Source: Acanthosepion pharaonis (Eukaryota; Mollusca; Cephalopoda; Sepiida; Sepiidae). From it: a stretch of DNA of 64,000 nucleotides. Positions 44,660 through 57,231 of this stretch are shown one piece after another; position 1 is the stretch's first letter; every line of letters begins with the position of its first letter. The stretch is from contig CAHIKZ030001816.1 of the NCBI GenBank assembly GCA_903632075.3, forward strand, positions 271,001 through 335,000. The letters run 5' to 3'. A model generated the notes under the pieces. That model worked only from the letters and a program-made list of their open reading frames with translations, did no database searches and was not told where the DNA came from. The position numbers and the translations under genes were made by a program.

Positions 44660-44790
44660 GACAAACGCCAAATAACACGTAACAATAAAAAGGGTTTTAA
44701 TAGGTTGGTAAATAGGTACAGAAATCGCCTGAGTAGTCAATAACTAGCTCAGCTAAGAACTGCTCTGACATTATTTATTGTACTAAGGTA
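44660..44790 (-). repeat. LTR-like sequence following LINE copy B
   Basis: Read on the minus strand, after the LINE's 3' end comes CAATAAATAATG. Further on are TGTACCTATT and TTGTTACGT, words also found in the same order in the LTR tail after LINE copy C (57019-57231). A TTTGGCG motif follows at the expected place of a primer-binding site. I read it as the 3' part of a related LTR interrupted by copy B. The evidence is short shared words only. Confidence 0.4.
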
Positions 44791-45567
44791 CAAATGTGGC
44801 ACAAGGCCGAAAAAAGGGGTTGGGGAAAAAGGACGGTCATCACTTGTCTTAGATTAAAACTTAGCTAGCCACAATCCACTGACCCTATCATACTGAACAA
44901 TATTCCTTTCACCAAAACAACACATTTATCCATACCTTTCTTACTACAAACACCAAAATGCCTCTTTGACTCCATGAAAAAACCTAAATAATCCCCTTAT
45001 GTACAAAATATTGTCTGTGGGGGGGGGGCATAAAAACAACAACTTTAAAAATGATCCCCAATGAAATATATACAAAATGACAAAATAATATTTACAAGAA
45101 ACCAAATAAAATTAGTGTTAGTAATAAAACCCCCCACAAACTCTTGAATGTGGCAGAAATATCAGTTAACTGGACGAAATCGATGCGGGACTTAAGAAAA
45201 AAAATAAAGCCACACTCATTCATCCCAAGCATTCACACAGGACACACACTCATTCATACACAACAACAAATACGAAAAACACACACACGAAACGAAAGGC
45301 GCCCCACATCTACCAGAGAACTGACATCACTGACCACCTAAAAAACGAGGGAGGGATGGGGAGTTAAACTAAAGGAAAAAAAAATGGGGACAGAAAAAAA
45401 AGGGACCAATGAGCAAAAACACCTTAGCTAAGTTTACCAGAATAGAAAAAACTAAAAGAAAAAATACAAAAAACCTAATCTAACCTAACTCCGGGATGGG
45501 TTGCCTATGTTCAACCCAGGAAAACAATATCCTTAATGCCTAACCGGCATCCAAATGCCACTCAAGG

Positions 45568-48500
45568 TCAGCCCCTTTTTACTCGGCACATTCGCGCAAG
45601 AATCACCCACCTTTTGCTGAATTCCGATGAGGTGAGCCGCCGCCTTTCCGTCCTGATCTTGACTTTAAGCTGATGCTTAAAGAACAAGATCAGTTGGGAA
45701 GAAGTGAACTTCTCGCCCTCATGGAATCCCTTCTGACGCGTCGTCCAAATCACGACTCTCATAACCCCTAGTAAGCAACAGAACACATAGTGTTCAGCCT
45801 TCGTCATCTGCGGCACCACATTGCTACAAACAGAACTGGCTTCCAGGACAAAAAACTTTCTATGCAGCATGCGAACCAACCATGAGGCCTTCAACAAACT
45901 TGCACAACGGCACTACCACCCTGCACTGAAAGAAGGCGTGACCAATAGTCTCGACTTCCCCCGTACAGCGACGACAGTTTGGATATTTCTCCAAGCCTGC
46001 TGAACAAAGTCTCTTGCCGACCCAGGGGGCTTTACGAATCACCAGCCAGGTGAGTGATGCCTCATCGTTATTGAGACATTTCAACCCGGGCGCCCAAGGC
46101 CATATCGAGCGAGCCTCCTGCTTCGTAAGACCGAGCTCGCCAATCAGATCATCTTGAACGGACCCCCTAACTAAAACTTGATATAATGCCTTGCGAGACA
46201 ACGCCTGGGCGTTGAGAGACCATCCGAAACCCGTAAGAGGAGCTTCAGAGCGCGACGACATTCACGATAAAAAGAGCACTCGGCACGTGGTAAACGGCCG
46301 GCCTCTTGTTCGCACGAGTGCACACTTTTCAGGGATGGAAAATGTTTCTGGACGTCTTCTTTCCAAAAGGCACCCTCCTCATTCGACCCACGACACATTC
46401 GGTCTAAAAAGGTAATGCGAAGCATATATTGACGGATCTCAATGCTAGGCATCCCCAGACCGCCCTCAGAGGGATGGAGGCAACAGACCTCGCGAGATAC
46501 CATAGGGGCCTTGCCTCTCCACAAGAAAGAGAACAAGGTCCTGACTAATGACATTAGTCGGGCATACGGGAGTGGAAGCACAGAGAGTCGGTAGAGGAGG
46601 ATCGGATAGATGTGTGAAACACATACTTCCGCCCTTCCCTTCAGGGAAAGTCTCCTCCGAGACCACAGATTAACCGCGATCTCGGCCTTCCCTTGTACCT
46701 CCGACCAGTTCATTTCCAACTGGAGATCAGGACCGAACCAGACGCCGAGTATCTTGATCGGCCCATCCGTCCAGAGGAAAGGTCCGGGAAGAGAAACTCC
46801 CTTCCACGCACCCAACCGCAAGCCCACAGACTTATCACGGTTGATCCTGGCCCCTGTCACCATCTCATACCCACTTATTTCTTTGCTGACTTCGTCAATC
46901 TCGGCTCTGCTCGACACAAGAGCCGAAACGTCGTCAGCATAGGCAGAATACCTGGCCGAGGTGGTAGCGCCAGGCAGGGTAATTCCGCGCAGGACCGGAT
47001 TCGCCTTTAACTTGCGAAGGAATGGTTCCAACGCAAGAACGTAAAGCAAGGGCGATAGCGGACAACCTTGACGAATGGAGCGAGACAATACGAAAGGCTC
47101 CGACCTTACCCCATTCACTTCCACCAGCGCACCGGGGTCGCATACAAGAGCCGGATCCAGGAGCGAAAGTCGGCTCCGAAACCGGCCGCCGACAGGACAG
47201 CCTCCAGAAACCGATGGTCAACCCTATCGAAGGCCTTGGACTGATCTAAATTGATCAGCGCGGCTTCACTGTCGACTTGTTCTAAGATCAAGCGTACCAT
47301 ATGAAGGTTATCCTGAATCGTCCTGCCCTTCACAGCACAAGTCTGTTCGGGGCCAATCAGACGAGACAGGACAAGCTGCAAACGGTTGGCTAAGATCTTC
47401 GCCAAAATCTTTAAGTCAGTATTTAACATCGTCAAAGGGCGAAAGTTCCCTAACCCATCCCCACCGTTCTTGTCCTTACGCAACAACTTGATCACACCCC
47501 TGGTGAAGCGTCGAGGTAAAGACCCCTGCCTCATCCAGTGGTTGTAAATCAGCTGCAGCAAAGGAACAAAAACGGGCGACAGCCTCAAGTACACTTCGTA
47601 GGGAAGTCCATCTAGTCCCGGAGACTTATCCAGGCCAACCTGCTTCAGCGCATCCCAGATTTCCGACTCTGTTATGGGACCCTCGCACCTAGCCGCTTCA
47701 GCTGCCTCAAGGCAGGGAAAGTCAGCCAAATAGGCATCGAACTGAGCAGAGCTCAGACCGGGCTCCCTGGTGAAAAGATCCTGAAAATAAAGCCGAAAGG
47801 CCTCGCATATGCCCGCGCTTGTAGTCACGGTCCGCTTATCCGGCAATGTGACGCACGCTATATGTCGCTTAGCCGCGTTCCGATTTTCCTCTGCACGCAA
47901 TTCTGCGGCCATATTCGTCGCCTCAGAAGACATTCTCTTTAGCCTAGCCCTAACTACCAGAGCTTGATCCTTCTTGATAAGCAAGGAGGCCAACTCTGCC
48001 TTAGCTAAGACTATGTCCCCACTAACACGGGATTTGACGGCCCGATCAACTTTATCTTCTAATGCCGTTTGCGCCGCTAGTCTATCTAGATTGAGTCGAC
48101 GACTAAAATCGGCAGCAAACGTTCTAATTTTTGATTTTAATTTTCCCCACCAGGCGTTTCCCACAACCGCCCCCGTCAATTCCCTCTGAATCATTAGTAG
48201 CAGCTGGTCCCGGAAATCCTGTTCACCGAAAAGTGAACAGTTAAATTTCCAGTAACCAGCCAATCTAACCTTAGGCTTATCTAAGTTTACACGGACCCGG
48301 ACAAGCCTATGATCCGTATAAACTATATAGTGGAAACTTGGACACTCTAAGAGCCCTACGTCGACTCTCCTAACTAACACTCGGTCCAGGTAGCTCGCAA
48401 GCGAGCCACTGGCCGAGTTGCCACTAGTTGTCCAAGTCCATGCTACCTCCTGAGGGTGCTCATTCCGGTACTTATCGACAAGATCAAACCTGTCGATAAA

Positions 48501-49002
48501 GTCCCGAAATGCCTTCACATCAGGATTGTTAGTACCTTTTTTTTTTACCTATACGATCTATATCGGGGTCAAGGACGGCATTCCAATCCCCCGCTAAGAC
48601 TACCCGACGAGAAGTCGTCAAAAAACGGCTCGATCTGCCGAAACAAAGCAGGCCGCTCAGCATGAACATTGGGCGCATAAACCCCAATGAGACGTAAAGC
48701 CTTATCCTTTATAGTAACATCCAGCACGCAAAGCCTGCCCGCCGGATCTGCGAAGACAAGGGAACATGCAGCCTCAAAGACTTGCTCACTAGCCAAGAGA
48801 CACCCCTCGAACGACCATCAAAACATGCTGAAAAAAGGGCAAACCCCTTAGACAGTATATCCTCACGGTCATGAGAAGAAAAACGGGTCTCTTGCACACA
48901 ACAAACATTCACCCCGAGGCGCTGAAGGTCACGAGAGAGCCTCGCCCTGCGAGACTCGGACCTCAGGCCCCGCACATTTAACGTAGCTAACCAGAGAGAC
49001 AT
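45568..49002 (-). pseudogene. LINE copy B ORF2: endonuclease, RT, zinc finger
   Basis: It starts at 49002 (MSLWLATLNVRGL), 11 nt after the ORF1 stop. Endonuclease blocks: VQETRFSSHDRE, LIGVYAPNVHAERP. A 467-codon frame (48518-47115) holds the second half of the endonuclease region and the RT start (KSPGLDGLPYEVY, NFRPLTMLNTDLKILAKIL, EQTCAVKGRTIQDNLHMV, NLDQSKAFDRVDH with the motif-A Asp). The next frame (47124-46171) has SIRQGCPLSPLLYVLALEP and YADDVSALVSS. The C-terminal frames end in a CCHC finger (CRRCTGEVETIGHAFFQC) and IRTERRRL. Only about four frame breaks separate these parts, and all catalytic motifs are intact. Confidence 0.85.
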
Positions 49003-49013
49003 GAGAAGTCCGA

Positions 49014-51205
49014 TTAGGGTTGCTTACCAGCATTAAACATGGCCGGGGTAAGGATACCGACCGCGTCTCCCATAGACCCATGGCCCATCTCATTCTTGAT
49101 GGTGCCGTCTTGGGAGATACCGCCGATATCCCAGGGGAAGGTCAATTTAAGAGCTCTATACAGGGATGGGTGAACTAAAACGGGGACCCTCCCTGCACAG
49201 AACTGTTGTAACTTTTTTAATTTATCGTTTTCAACTATGGCGATGGGCAAAGCCATCTTACATGCATTTACGGCTTCCTCCACCATCGCCCAAGTCTGAT
49301 TGGCCGCAGGTCCTGACCTAATAACTGTCAGGACCCTCTGGGCATTTGGGAAGTTTTTAGGTTCCTCAATGTCAAGGTCAGCAAACTGCTTAATTGAAAG
49401 CAGGAACTTCAAGTCCTTGACCCTGTTACTATAGTCCCGGGCTCTTTCGGCCTGGGCTGGGGAAATACGGCATACCTCCTCTCCTGTGTTGAAAATAAAT
49501 CTTTTTTTTTTTCTTTTTTTCTTTTCTTTTTGTGTTGGGCTTCTTTGCCGCTTGGGAGCAGGAGGAGGCATCTCGGCATTTTTTTTGCCGGTGATTGCTT
49601 GGGGGTATGAAGGGGGGTGGGTTTTTGTTTAACGGGGAAGGGTGGGAGTGTTCATGGGGGTATAAAAGGATCTATGCCTATAGGGGCTGGGATCCCTACT
49701 GGTGGGTTTGGCCTTTGATGGTGAAATAGCAGGCGATGAAGGGGTTGTTTCTTCGGAGAAGGGGCGGGTCTACTAGAGGACGTAGAAGGATTGGGTCTTT
49801 TCTTTTGAATCCAGCCTCTTTTTTAATTCTTTGAGTTTTTCTGATTTTTCATAACCGGGGTCAATCTTTTTTTGTTTTTCTTGAAATGATTCTTCAGAGG
49901 CCGGGGCATCGCCCTTAACGTTGTTAGAGGGAGTGGGGCTGTATGTGCCTTTCTTCCTAGGGGCTTCAGGGGACTGAGGACCCGCTGTCCGGCGCTTCCC
50001 TCTGGCCTTACCAGCAACCAGCCATTCCCCTCCCCTTCTCCACAACTGCACCGGCAGCGGGCGAAGGCTCTTTGGGGAATGTGGCTTTCGATGTTGCGCC
50101 GACCGGAGGATTAACCGACCCGGTCCCGGAGGCTGGTACGCCCATTACAGGCGAGGCGGAATTTAGAGACGCGGTCAGAGGGGGATCTTGGGTAACTGGC
50201 GCTTGACTTCCAGAGGCCTTCTTCTCTGGGCAGGAGGAGGAGAGATGACCAGTCACTCCACACCTCCAGCATACCGGTCTTCGACCCGTCACAATGACCG
50301 GTAATTTCAAGACGCCAACATCCAGACAGTTGGGGATGGAGCGGAAGGCTTTCTCGTCCAACATGATGTCAAAGCTCCACCCCCCGCTCAGGCTATCACA
50401 GGAAGCTCCCAGAATTTCGCCATACTGAGAGAAGAACGCCGCGAGATGTTCCCCGATAACCTGAGGAGGGACCTCGTATACCGTTACCCTGGTCTTACGT
50501 CGGCCTTCGTACTCTGTACGCAGTATTATCTCTTTGTTAATAAGCTCACGGCTAGCCGCGGCGACGCAATCTTCTGATGTGGGCAACAGTACGTCCCCCC
50601 ATGAAAAATTTAGCACCCTTAACTATTCTAAGGGGCTTGAACCCGAAGGATTCCAATGCTTTTAACACTGTGTTTTTCGTCGAGCGACAAATTTTGCGCG
50701 TACGCTTGTCCACGACAAAAACCGACACTATTCTTTTGTCAATTTTTTCAATTCTTGGGGGTCTTCCAAAAGTCCACCATCTACAACAAGGTGTGCGTAA
50801 CTTTTGGCACGCTCCAAGAACTCCGCTAAATTGATAATGCATTAGGAGGGGGACGACCAACAAGAGGGCGATTCCCCGGCCTCAGGCTCAGTTTGCGGTT
50901 TTTTTTGAATCTGTAATTTTTCAGATTTTGGCCATTATTGGCCTCCATAGTTGAGTTTTTTCATTTTTGCCATTTTGAGCTTCCGTAGAAAATTATTATT
51001 TTTTCATTTTTATTTTCTTTTTCCCCAACAGTTTCACATGTTGCTAGGGGAAGAGGTCTCTAAGAGCAGGAAATTCTTCCAAACTATCTTTGTCCGGGAT
51101 TTTTCTTTTTTTGGTTGGATTAAAAAGGTGTTTACGAATAGCCTTTTTAGGCTTTTTTTTAATGGCCAAAAAGGAGGGTGATTTTTTATCCTTTTTTTTC
51201 TCCAT
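49014..51205 (-). pseudogene. LINE copy B ORF1: CCHC nucleic-acid-binding protein
   Basis: The possible first Met at 51205 opens a lysine-rich frame ending in DSLEEFPALRDLFP. Further pieces run 50948-50552. The frame 50616-50008 has a CCHC knuckle CWRCGVTGHLSSSC (C-X2-C-X4-H-X4-C), then a proline/serine-rich linker. The last frame (49571-49014) carries a basic patch followed by FCAGRVPVLVHPSLYRALK, DIGGISQDG and GSMGDAVGILT. A CCHC ORF1 is usual for Tx1-type LINEs and binds element RNA. The conserved C-terminal module is shared with copy A and is of unknown function. It is split by several frameshifts. Confidence 0.75.
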
Positions 51206-52164
51206 TTTTAAATAATAAGAGGGAAGGGAGGGGTAAATACGGGGGGTTAAAAACCGCCTTATAGGCGGAGGGAGGGAGAAAAAAAAATAAAAGGGGAGGG
51301 TAAAAAAAAAGTTTGGCCTACAAACAATTAAACAAATATCAAAGACAAAAAAAATCAAACAGGAGGACGTGTGCAAAAAAATTATAACCACAAATATAAA
51401 CAGATAAAAAAAACCAAATGGACAGACGAGAAAATGTGAACAAGGTTCACAAAAATGAAGAAAGAACAAAAATTTAAAGGACAACAGACAAGAAAGCAAC
51501 AAATTAAAAAATAAAACTAATAAGTTATAAACGGAAAAAAAAAAAAAAAAATACGTACGAAACAAAAAAAGTTACAAATTACAAAATGGCTGCCAAAAAA
51601 AAAACGGTCAACCCAATAACGTTAAAAAGAGGAGGGACAGAAATTACAAAAACAAAAATTAAACACGTAGACTTTTTTTTTTTTTTTTTTTTTTAAACGG
51701 GTAACACAGAAATAATTAACACGTAAAAAAATTAAAAAAGGTTAAACGAGAAACGAAAAAATAAACAGAAAAACTCCGGGATGTGGGTACTGAAAAAAAA
51801 AAATGAACTCAGAAAAAACAGAAATAAATAAAAACAAAAAAAGAAGTAACGGTAACAAAAAGGAAATGAAAAGGAAAAACAAAAGGTCAAAATGAGAAAG
51901 TTCGAAAATGACAAAAAACAAAAGAGTCAAAAAAAAACGTTAGAAAAAATGACAAATAACAAAAATCAAAAAACTTAACTAAATTAAGGCAGTCTGAAAA
52001 GTTGAAAAAATAGTCCTTTGGTAGACAGCAAATATGTCTAGCACCGGTCAGGAGAAAAAACGGTGTAAACGCAAAAATCTCGACAATCTCCCCGTCTTCC
52101 GGTACCAACCCATATTTATATGGTCGGTAGTCCGCTTATGTAAATTAGGTGTATCATACACAAC
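51206..52164 (-). other. A/T-run-rich DNA between LINE B and gypsy element 2; LTR U3 part
   Basis: Long A-runs and T-runs, including a pure T-run at about 51673-51694. Open frames of Phe/Leu only are composition artefacts. The right part (about 52000-52165) belongs to the 3' LTR of gypsy element 2. On the minus strand it starts TGTTGTGTATGATACACC at 52165 and has a TATA box CCATATAAATATGG about 45 nt further on. The border to LINE B's 5' UTR is not visible. Confidence 0.5.
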
Positions 52165-52265
52165 ACCCTCCTCCCAAGCCTTGGAATCCCTTTTGGATTT
52201 CAAACTGGCTTCCTATATGGGTTGATGATTATGGCTATTTCTTTTGTAGATCCATTTGCCTAATT

Positions 52266-55200
52266 TTAATATTTTTTTCGTTTTGGATTCACGTTCAATG
52301 GGTCCGTCAACTTCCGTTTCCTACCGGATCTTCTTGGTTCAGGTGTATTCTGTGGAGGTTCTACCTGAAACATATCATACATTATATCAATGGGATCTTC
52401 GTCCTCATCCGGTATACACTCTTCTTGCTCTATACCGTAATCTTTTTTAAGTTGGTTTTGGTGCCTTTTATAAGTATTCTTCGGCCCTTTAATTATGTAA
52501 ATCAGGTCACCGATTCTCTTGTCCACTATGCCTCGTTCCCAGAACTCAACGTTGTTTTTATAGCACTTGAAAAACACCTTCTCTCCGGGAGTGTATCTTT
52601 TTTCTCGCTGTATACATGGTATTTTTTACTGTATTTTTTTCCTGGCAAAAGCTTGTCAAACACTGACTTAACTTTCCTAGCGAACATTAGTTCAGCTGGT
52701 GCCATGTTTGAATGTGTTCTCTGGTTTGGCGTGATTCTGTATACTTGTAAGAATTGCTGAAGCGCCTTTTCCGTTGGAACTCCTGAGGCTTTCTTCAGAG
52801 CTCGTTTTAAAGTATCGACAAATCTTTCTGCGAGTCCATTAGACCTCGGATGATACGGAGGCGTCGTTATGTGGTTAATTTGATATAACTCACAAAATTC
52901 CTTAAATTCTTCAGAAGTGAATTGTGTACCATTGTCACTCACAATACACTCTGGCACACCGAACCGTGCAAATAGTTCATAAAAAAAAAGTTGTTGTGGT
53001 ATTGGACGTAGGCTTTTTACAGCGTAGTACTTCCGGCCATTTTGTAAAACTATCTACCACTATTAAGTAGTAAAATCTTCTACTGGACCAGCGAAATCAA
53101 TGTGTAATCTTGTCCACGGATGATCCGTCTTGGGCCATGGTTTGTATACTATAGGTGGTGCCTTAGCTGCTAACGCACACCCCTTACATCGATGAACCAT
53201 GTTTTCGATATCCACATCCATTCCTTTCCAATACACAAAGCTTCGCATTAAGCTTTTTGTTCTATTAATACCCGGGTGACCCATATGAAAGTCCCGAAGT
53301 ATTCTTTTCTGCAACTTTTTTGGTATTACTACTCTCTCACCATATAATAAAACTCCATCACCTATTGAATAAATCTCCTGCACTTTTTTGGTCATTTGCT
53401 ACCATTTTGTTTTTAATTTCTAAATGAAATCATCGCTTTCAGCTTCTTTTTAATTTCATTTAGCGTAACCGGTAGCTCTCTTACAATGTTGTTTACCATG
53501 CTTTTCACCTCATAATCTGCTCTGATATTTGCAATAATTGATTCTTCGAATCTTTCTTCTTGCCTTGGTACTAGTCTTGATAGACTATCCGCATGAATTA
53601 TCTTTTTGGATGATAGGTGCTTTATGTGAAAATCATAATTGAGAAGAATGGTTCCCCATCTTAACAGACGATTTGCTGTATAAACGGGTAACCCTTTCTT
53701 TGAACCAAAAATGGTGATCAGTGGTTTATGATCCGTTTCAAGGATAAAATGTCTGCCGTGGATGTACCTGTGAAATTTTTGTATGGCAAAAATGATACTC
53801 AGTGCCTCTTTTTCTATCTGAGAGTAACTTCTTTTCTCCTGGGAGCAAAGTTCTCGAAGCGTGTGCAATTGGTTTTCTAGAACCATCTGGCATTATGTGT
53901 TGAATACACGCTCCTATCCCGTATGAACTAGCGTCACTTGCCACTACAATATCCAGTTTTGGATTGTAATGGGTTAAAAAGAGGTCGGACGTAAGCATTT
54001 TCTTTATTTCATCAAAGGCTTTCTGACATTCTACCGTCCATTCCCATGCCTTGTCTTTTTTTAGCAGTTCATTCAACGGAGCTCTTAAATTGTACATTCC
54101 TTTAATGAACGCTTGATAATAATTTGCAAGCCCTAGAAAACTTTGTAGCATCGCCACATTAGTGGGCGTCGGCATGTCTCTAATCGCAATGGACCTTTCC
54201 GGATCTGGACATCTGCCATTTTTGTTGATTATGTGCCCTAAATACTTAATTTCCTCCAAACCAAATTCGCACTTTGACTCTTTGACTTTAAATCCAAAGT
54301 CCTGAATTTTTTAAATACTTGATTGAGATGCTCTCGATGTTCGTCGACCGATTCGCTCCTTACTATGATGTCGTCTAAGTAAGCGCACGCAAAGTCTAAA
54401 TCATTCAGCATGACGTCCATAGCTTGTTGAAAAATGGCAGGTGCCACTTTAATACCAAAAGGAAGCCTGTTGTACTTGAATAACCCTCTATGCGTGTTTA
54501 TCCCTAGTAACTTCGAACATTCCTCTTCGACGGGAATTTGGAGATAGGCATCTGATAAGTCAATTTTGAAAATATAACTCCACCATTTAGCTTGTTAAAA
54601 TCTCCTCCGGACTCGGTAACGGGTAATGGTAGTCCTTAATTACCGAGTTCAACCCTGTCGAAAAATCAACGCAGACTCTGACTTGGTTTGATTTCTTTTT
54701 ATGCACACAATCGGCGCAGCCCATGAATTAGATTCTACTTTCGAAATAATTCCCATTTTTCCAACCTATCAAGTTCTTCGTTAATTTTCTCTACACTTGC
54801 GAAAGGCACAGTACGTTTCTTTTTAAAATTGGCATAGTATTTTCCTTTAATTCGAATTTGGCTTCAAACTTGTTACATCTTCCAAGACCAGGTGTGAAAG
54901 TTTCCGGAAACTTTTTTTTTTAATTCCTCAATAATGTCCTGTCTTGTTTGCGTATTACTTTCTACTTTTCTGCAGAAAGAGTTTAACGGTTTATCCCACA
55001 ATTCGAATGTTTCAATAAAATCTGTACCCATCAAGTTTTCTCCATTTTTCAGAATGAAAACTTTTATTTTTTTAACTATCCCGTTCAATTTCATAGGAAG
55101 TACAACCTCGCCTTCGAATTTAATTTCCTTTCCAGTCACTGTTCGAGCGCGTTTCGTTGACTTCATTATTGTAGGCCTTTTAAAATTTTCCATGTTTTAT

Positions 55201-55372
55201 AGTTCATTATTGTTAAATCTGAACCCGAATCGAGTTGAAATTTGATATTCTTTTTAAATATTTCAGTCGTCACATACTTCCTCAAATCTCTATCTGATTT
55301 GATATTTGAATTTGTTTGTCTAATTCGGCTATTGACTTTTTTTCGTTTTACAACACGACCCTTTGTGACCAT
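52266..55372 (-). pseudogene. gypsy element 2 pol (PR, RT, RNase H, integrase)
   Basis: Protease: FQLDSGSDLTIMN (DSG active site) at 55372-55166. RT pieces follow, with the intact catalytic box AYLDDIIVRSES (54447-54238) and the thumb region (IKYLGHIINKNGRCPDPE; LQSFLGLANYYQAFI). RNase H: IVVASDASSYGIGACIQ, IEKEALSIIFAI, LETDHKPLITIFGSK. Integrase: a zinc-binding stretch (DFHMGHPGINRTKSL, HRCKGCAL), HIDFAGPVED, CIVSDNGTQFTSEEFKEF and YHPRSNGLAERFV, giving the DDE residues. The C-terminal tail is acidic then basic (PEPRRSGRKRKL), ending at 52266. At least six frame breaks are seen, mostly at homopolymers. The active-site residues are preserved. Confidence 0.8.
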
Positions 55373-55379
55373 TCTTGTG

Positions 55380-56449
55380 GCACACGAAACATTTTTTATT
55401 TCTATATGGGCAATTTAACTCCCAGTGTCTTCCGTTGCACTGTCTACAATTAAATGGCGGAACCATTTTTTTTCCCTCCTCATTTTTTCCATTTAATTTT
55501 TTTGTTTATTTTTAAAATACGCCGAATTTTTAATCCAATTTTTTTTCTGATGGGTAATTTGACTGTTTCTTCACTTTTTTAATATAAGCAATACCAGCTT
55601 CTTCAATTTTTTGAGACTCTTTCTTTAAACTTACGGCCCGCTGACACTCCTCTGCTAACTTTTGCAGGGTAAGGTTTTGTTCAGATTCGAGTTTAGACAA
55701 AACTCTACGTCTTATTTCGGCACTTTTACTGGATACCAGTCCTTGAGCAAAAATTAAACACTTGAATTCTTCAACCGTAATCTCTGCCAATCTGAAATTG
55801 TCACAATGTCTATTCACTATAGATGCATAAGTTAAGTAATCCTGATCGTCGGATTTAGCGACATTCATGCATAACCATCGCTTATGCCAAAGCGACATAT
55901 TTGCTCCAAACAACTCCTTTAGCAATTTCACTGTTTCGAGAATTCCAATTCATTTGTTCTTCTCGGTAGAATAAAATCTACAAATTTGCTATGTTCTGCT
56001 GTACCTAGCTTTCTTAGTAATAGACTGACTTTTCTTGAATTCGACCAGTTTTCACAGTCTGTGTGGAAAATATCTTCATATCGTTTAAAGTACGCTTCAA
56101 ACGTTTTTCCTTCGTCTGGCACATAGTTGAAAGTTTCCAACGAATTAAATATGATGTTATTAGAATATGAAGAGTTACTTTCATTTACCTGAACGTTGTT
56201 TAATTTCTCCAATGTTAACTTTTGAATTTCCAAAACCTTGACATACATTTCTTCCTGTTCCTTTGACGTTGCTGACTCAACTCCTCTTGCCTTTCTTGAT
56301 AATTCTGCTGTGCTAATTGTTGTTCTCTTAATAAGGCAACCTGTTCACTTTGTTGTTGCAGACTCAACTGCTGGGATTTGAATAATTCAGCTTGACTCAA
56401 CTGCTGGGCTTTTAAACAATTCAGCTATGACTTTGGATAATTCCTCCAT
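55380..56449 (-). pseudogene. gypsy element 2 gag (capsid and zinc knuckles)
   Basis: The start ATG at 56449 (MEELSKVIAELFK) is followed by a Gln-rich coiled-coil-like stretch (QQLSLQQQSEQVALLREQQ). This stretch contains an in-frame-sized local duplication around AELFKSQQLS that now shifts the frame. The capsid (56248-55530) has FNYVPDEGKTFEAYFKRYEDI, VSLLLRKLGTAEHSKFVDFIL and LTLQKLAEECQRAVSLK. After another break there are two knuckles, CRQCNGRHWELNC and CFVCHKNGHKGSC (about 55460-55380). The layout is that of K02A2.6-like Gag. Frame breaks make it inactive. Confidence 0.8.
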
Positions 56450-57006
56450 TTTTAACTGATAGTGTTCATGCAACAAAGAATATACTTTTAAATTGTGTAT
56501 CCACGAATATACTATAAGCAGACAAAAAAAAAATTGAAACAACATACGCCTTTTTTAATTTTATGTCTTGCTTTATAAAATATTGTTGAGCAACCAAAAA
56601 AAAAAAAAATAACAAATTTTTTTTTTTTTTTTTTACAAGTTCGCTTACCTTTCAAAGTCGACACGTGGTATTTGTGCTCCTTTTAATTCCATGCATTTTT
56701 TTTTTTTTAGTCGGCCAGCATTTTTTTTTTTTCTTTTTTAGTCGGCCAGCATTTTTTTTTTTTTTTTCGCCGTTATTTGTTTACGCCACCTTCCAGATTT
56801 TTCTGAGTGTACGTTCCTTTAAGCTTAGTCGTCCTTTAACTAGTTTTAACTGTCCAAACTTCAGAATACTTTTCCGTTCCATTAGATGTTCGACTTTTAA
56901 TTAATGATTTTTTTTTTTTTCCAGCCTGGGTTCTTCCACTTGTCCCAATTATTGAAGGCTATCAATTATTAATTCTTTTTTTTTTCGAAACGTAAAGTTC
57001 TTTATA

Positions 57007-57017
57007 CCTCGTCGCCA
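57007..57017 (-). other. Primer-binding site of gypsy element 2
   Basis: TGGCGACGAGG on the minus strand, one base after the LTR end CAACA. This word and position are typical of gypsy-family primer-binding sites of this clade. Confidence 0.7.
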
Positions 57018-57018
57018 T

Positions 57019-57231
57019 TGTTGAAGCTTAAATAAGCATGGAATAATACAACACAAAATGTACGTTAACAAAATGTATTGAAACAAAGAATAGGTACACA
57101 ATATTTACAGTTAGTTTGGTATATTCTTGGGAAGACTGTTCCTGCATAATGGGTTGACTAAATCGCAGTCGGGCAGAGTCTCTGGATTCAATTTCTTAAT
57201 CTCTACTATCTATTATTTATTGCACATATAT
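57019..57231 (-). repeat. 5' LTR tail of gypsy element 2, cut by LINE copy C
   Basis: On the minus strand it runs from CAATAAATAATAGATAG (next to the LINE 3' end) through TGTACCTATT and TTGTTAACGT to the CAACA end. The rest of this LTR should lie beyond LINE copy C, outside or near the right edge of the window. Confidence 0.6.

Larger units (their letters stand above)
44791..51205 (-). mobile_element. Tx1/L1-like LINE, copy B (near full length)
   Basis: A minus-strand LINE with ORF1 (from about 51205 or 50948 to 49014), ORF2 (49002-45568), and a 3' UTR of about 780 nt ending near 44791 at ACAAATGTGGCAC. It matches copy C nearly base for base from 44791 to about 50160. The 5' limit is uncertain: a basic, FPAL-containing frame begins at 51205, and A/T runs follow up to the LTR start at 52165. 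Numerous one-base indels at homopolymers break both ORFs. Confidence 0.85.
52165..57231 (-). mobile_element. Ty3/gypsy LTR retrotransposon 2
   Basis: A minus-strand element. The 5' LTR tail (57231-57019) ends CTTCAACA. One base later is a primer-binding site TGGCGACGAGG (57017-57007 on the minus strand). gag runs from 56449, then pol to 52266. A polypurine tract GGGAGGAGGG (about 52175-52166) lies directly before the 3' LTR start at 52165. The proteins resemble the K02A2.6-like group of Ty3/gypsy elements. The U3 part of the 5' LTR is not seen because LINE copy C starts at 57232. The 3' LTR runs into LINE copy B. Confidence 0.85.

Noticed and set aside
51044..51930. Minus-strand Phe/Leu-rich frames
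   Set aside because: A-run-rich DNA read backwards. Only the last 54 residues of the first frame (from 51205) look protein-like, and they are assigned tentatively to LINE B ORF1.
44660..57231. LINE B and C as one LINE carried in an LTR and copied into both LTRs by reverse transcription
   Set aside because: The LTR tails after B and C share only short words and differ in length, so they are not two LTRs of the same element copy. Independent insertion fits better.
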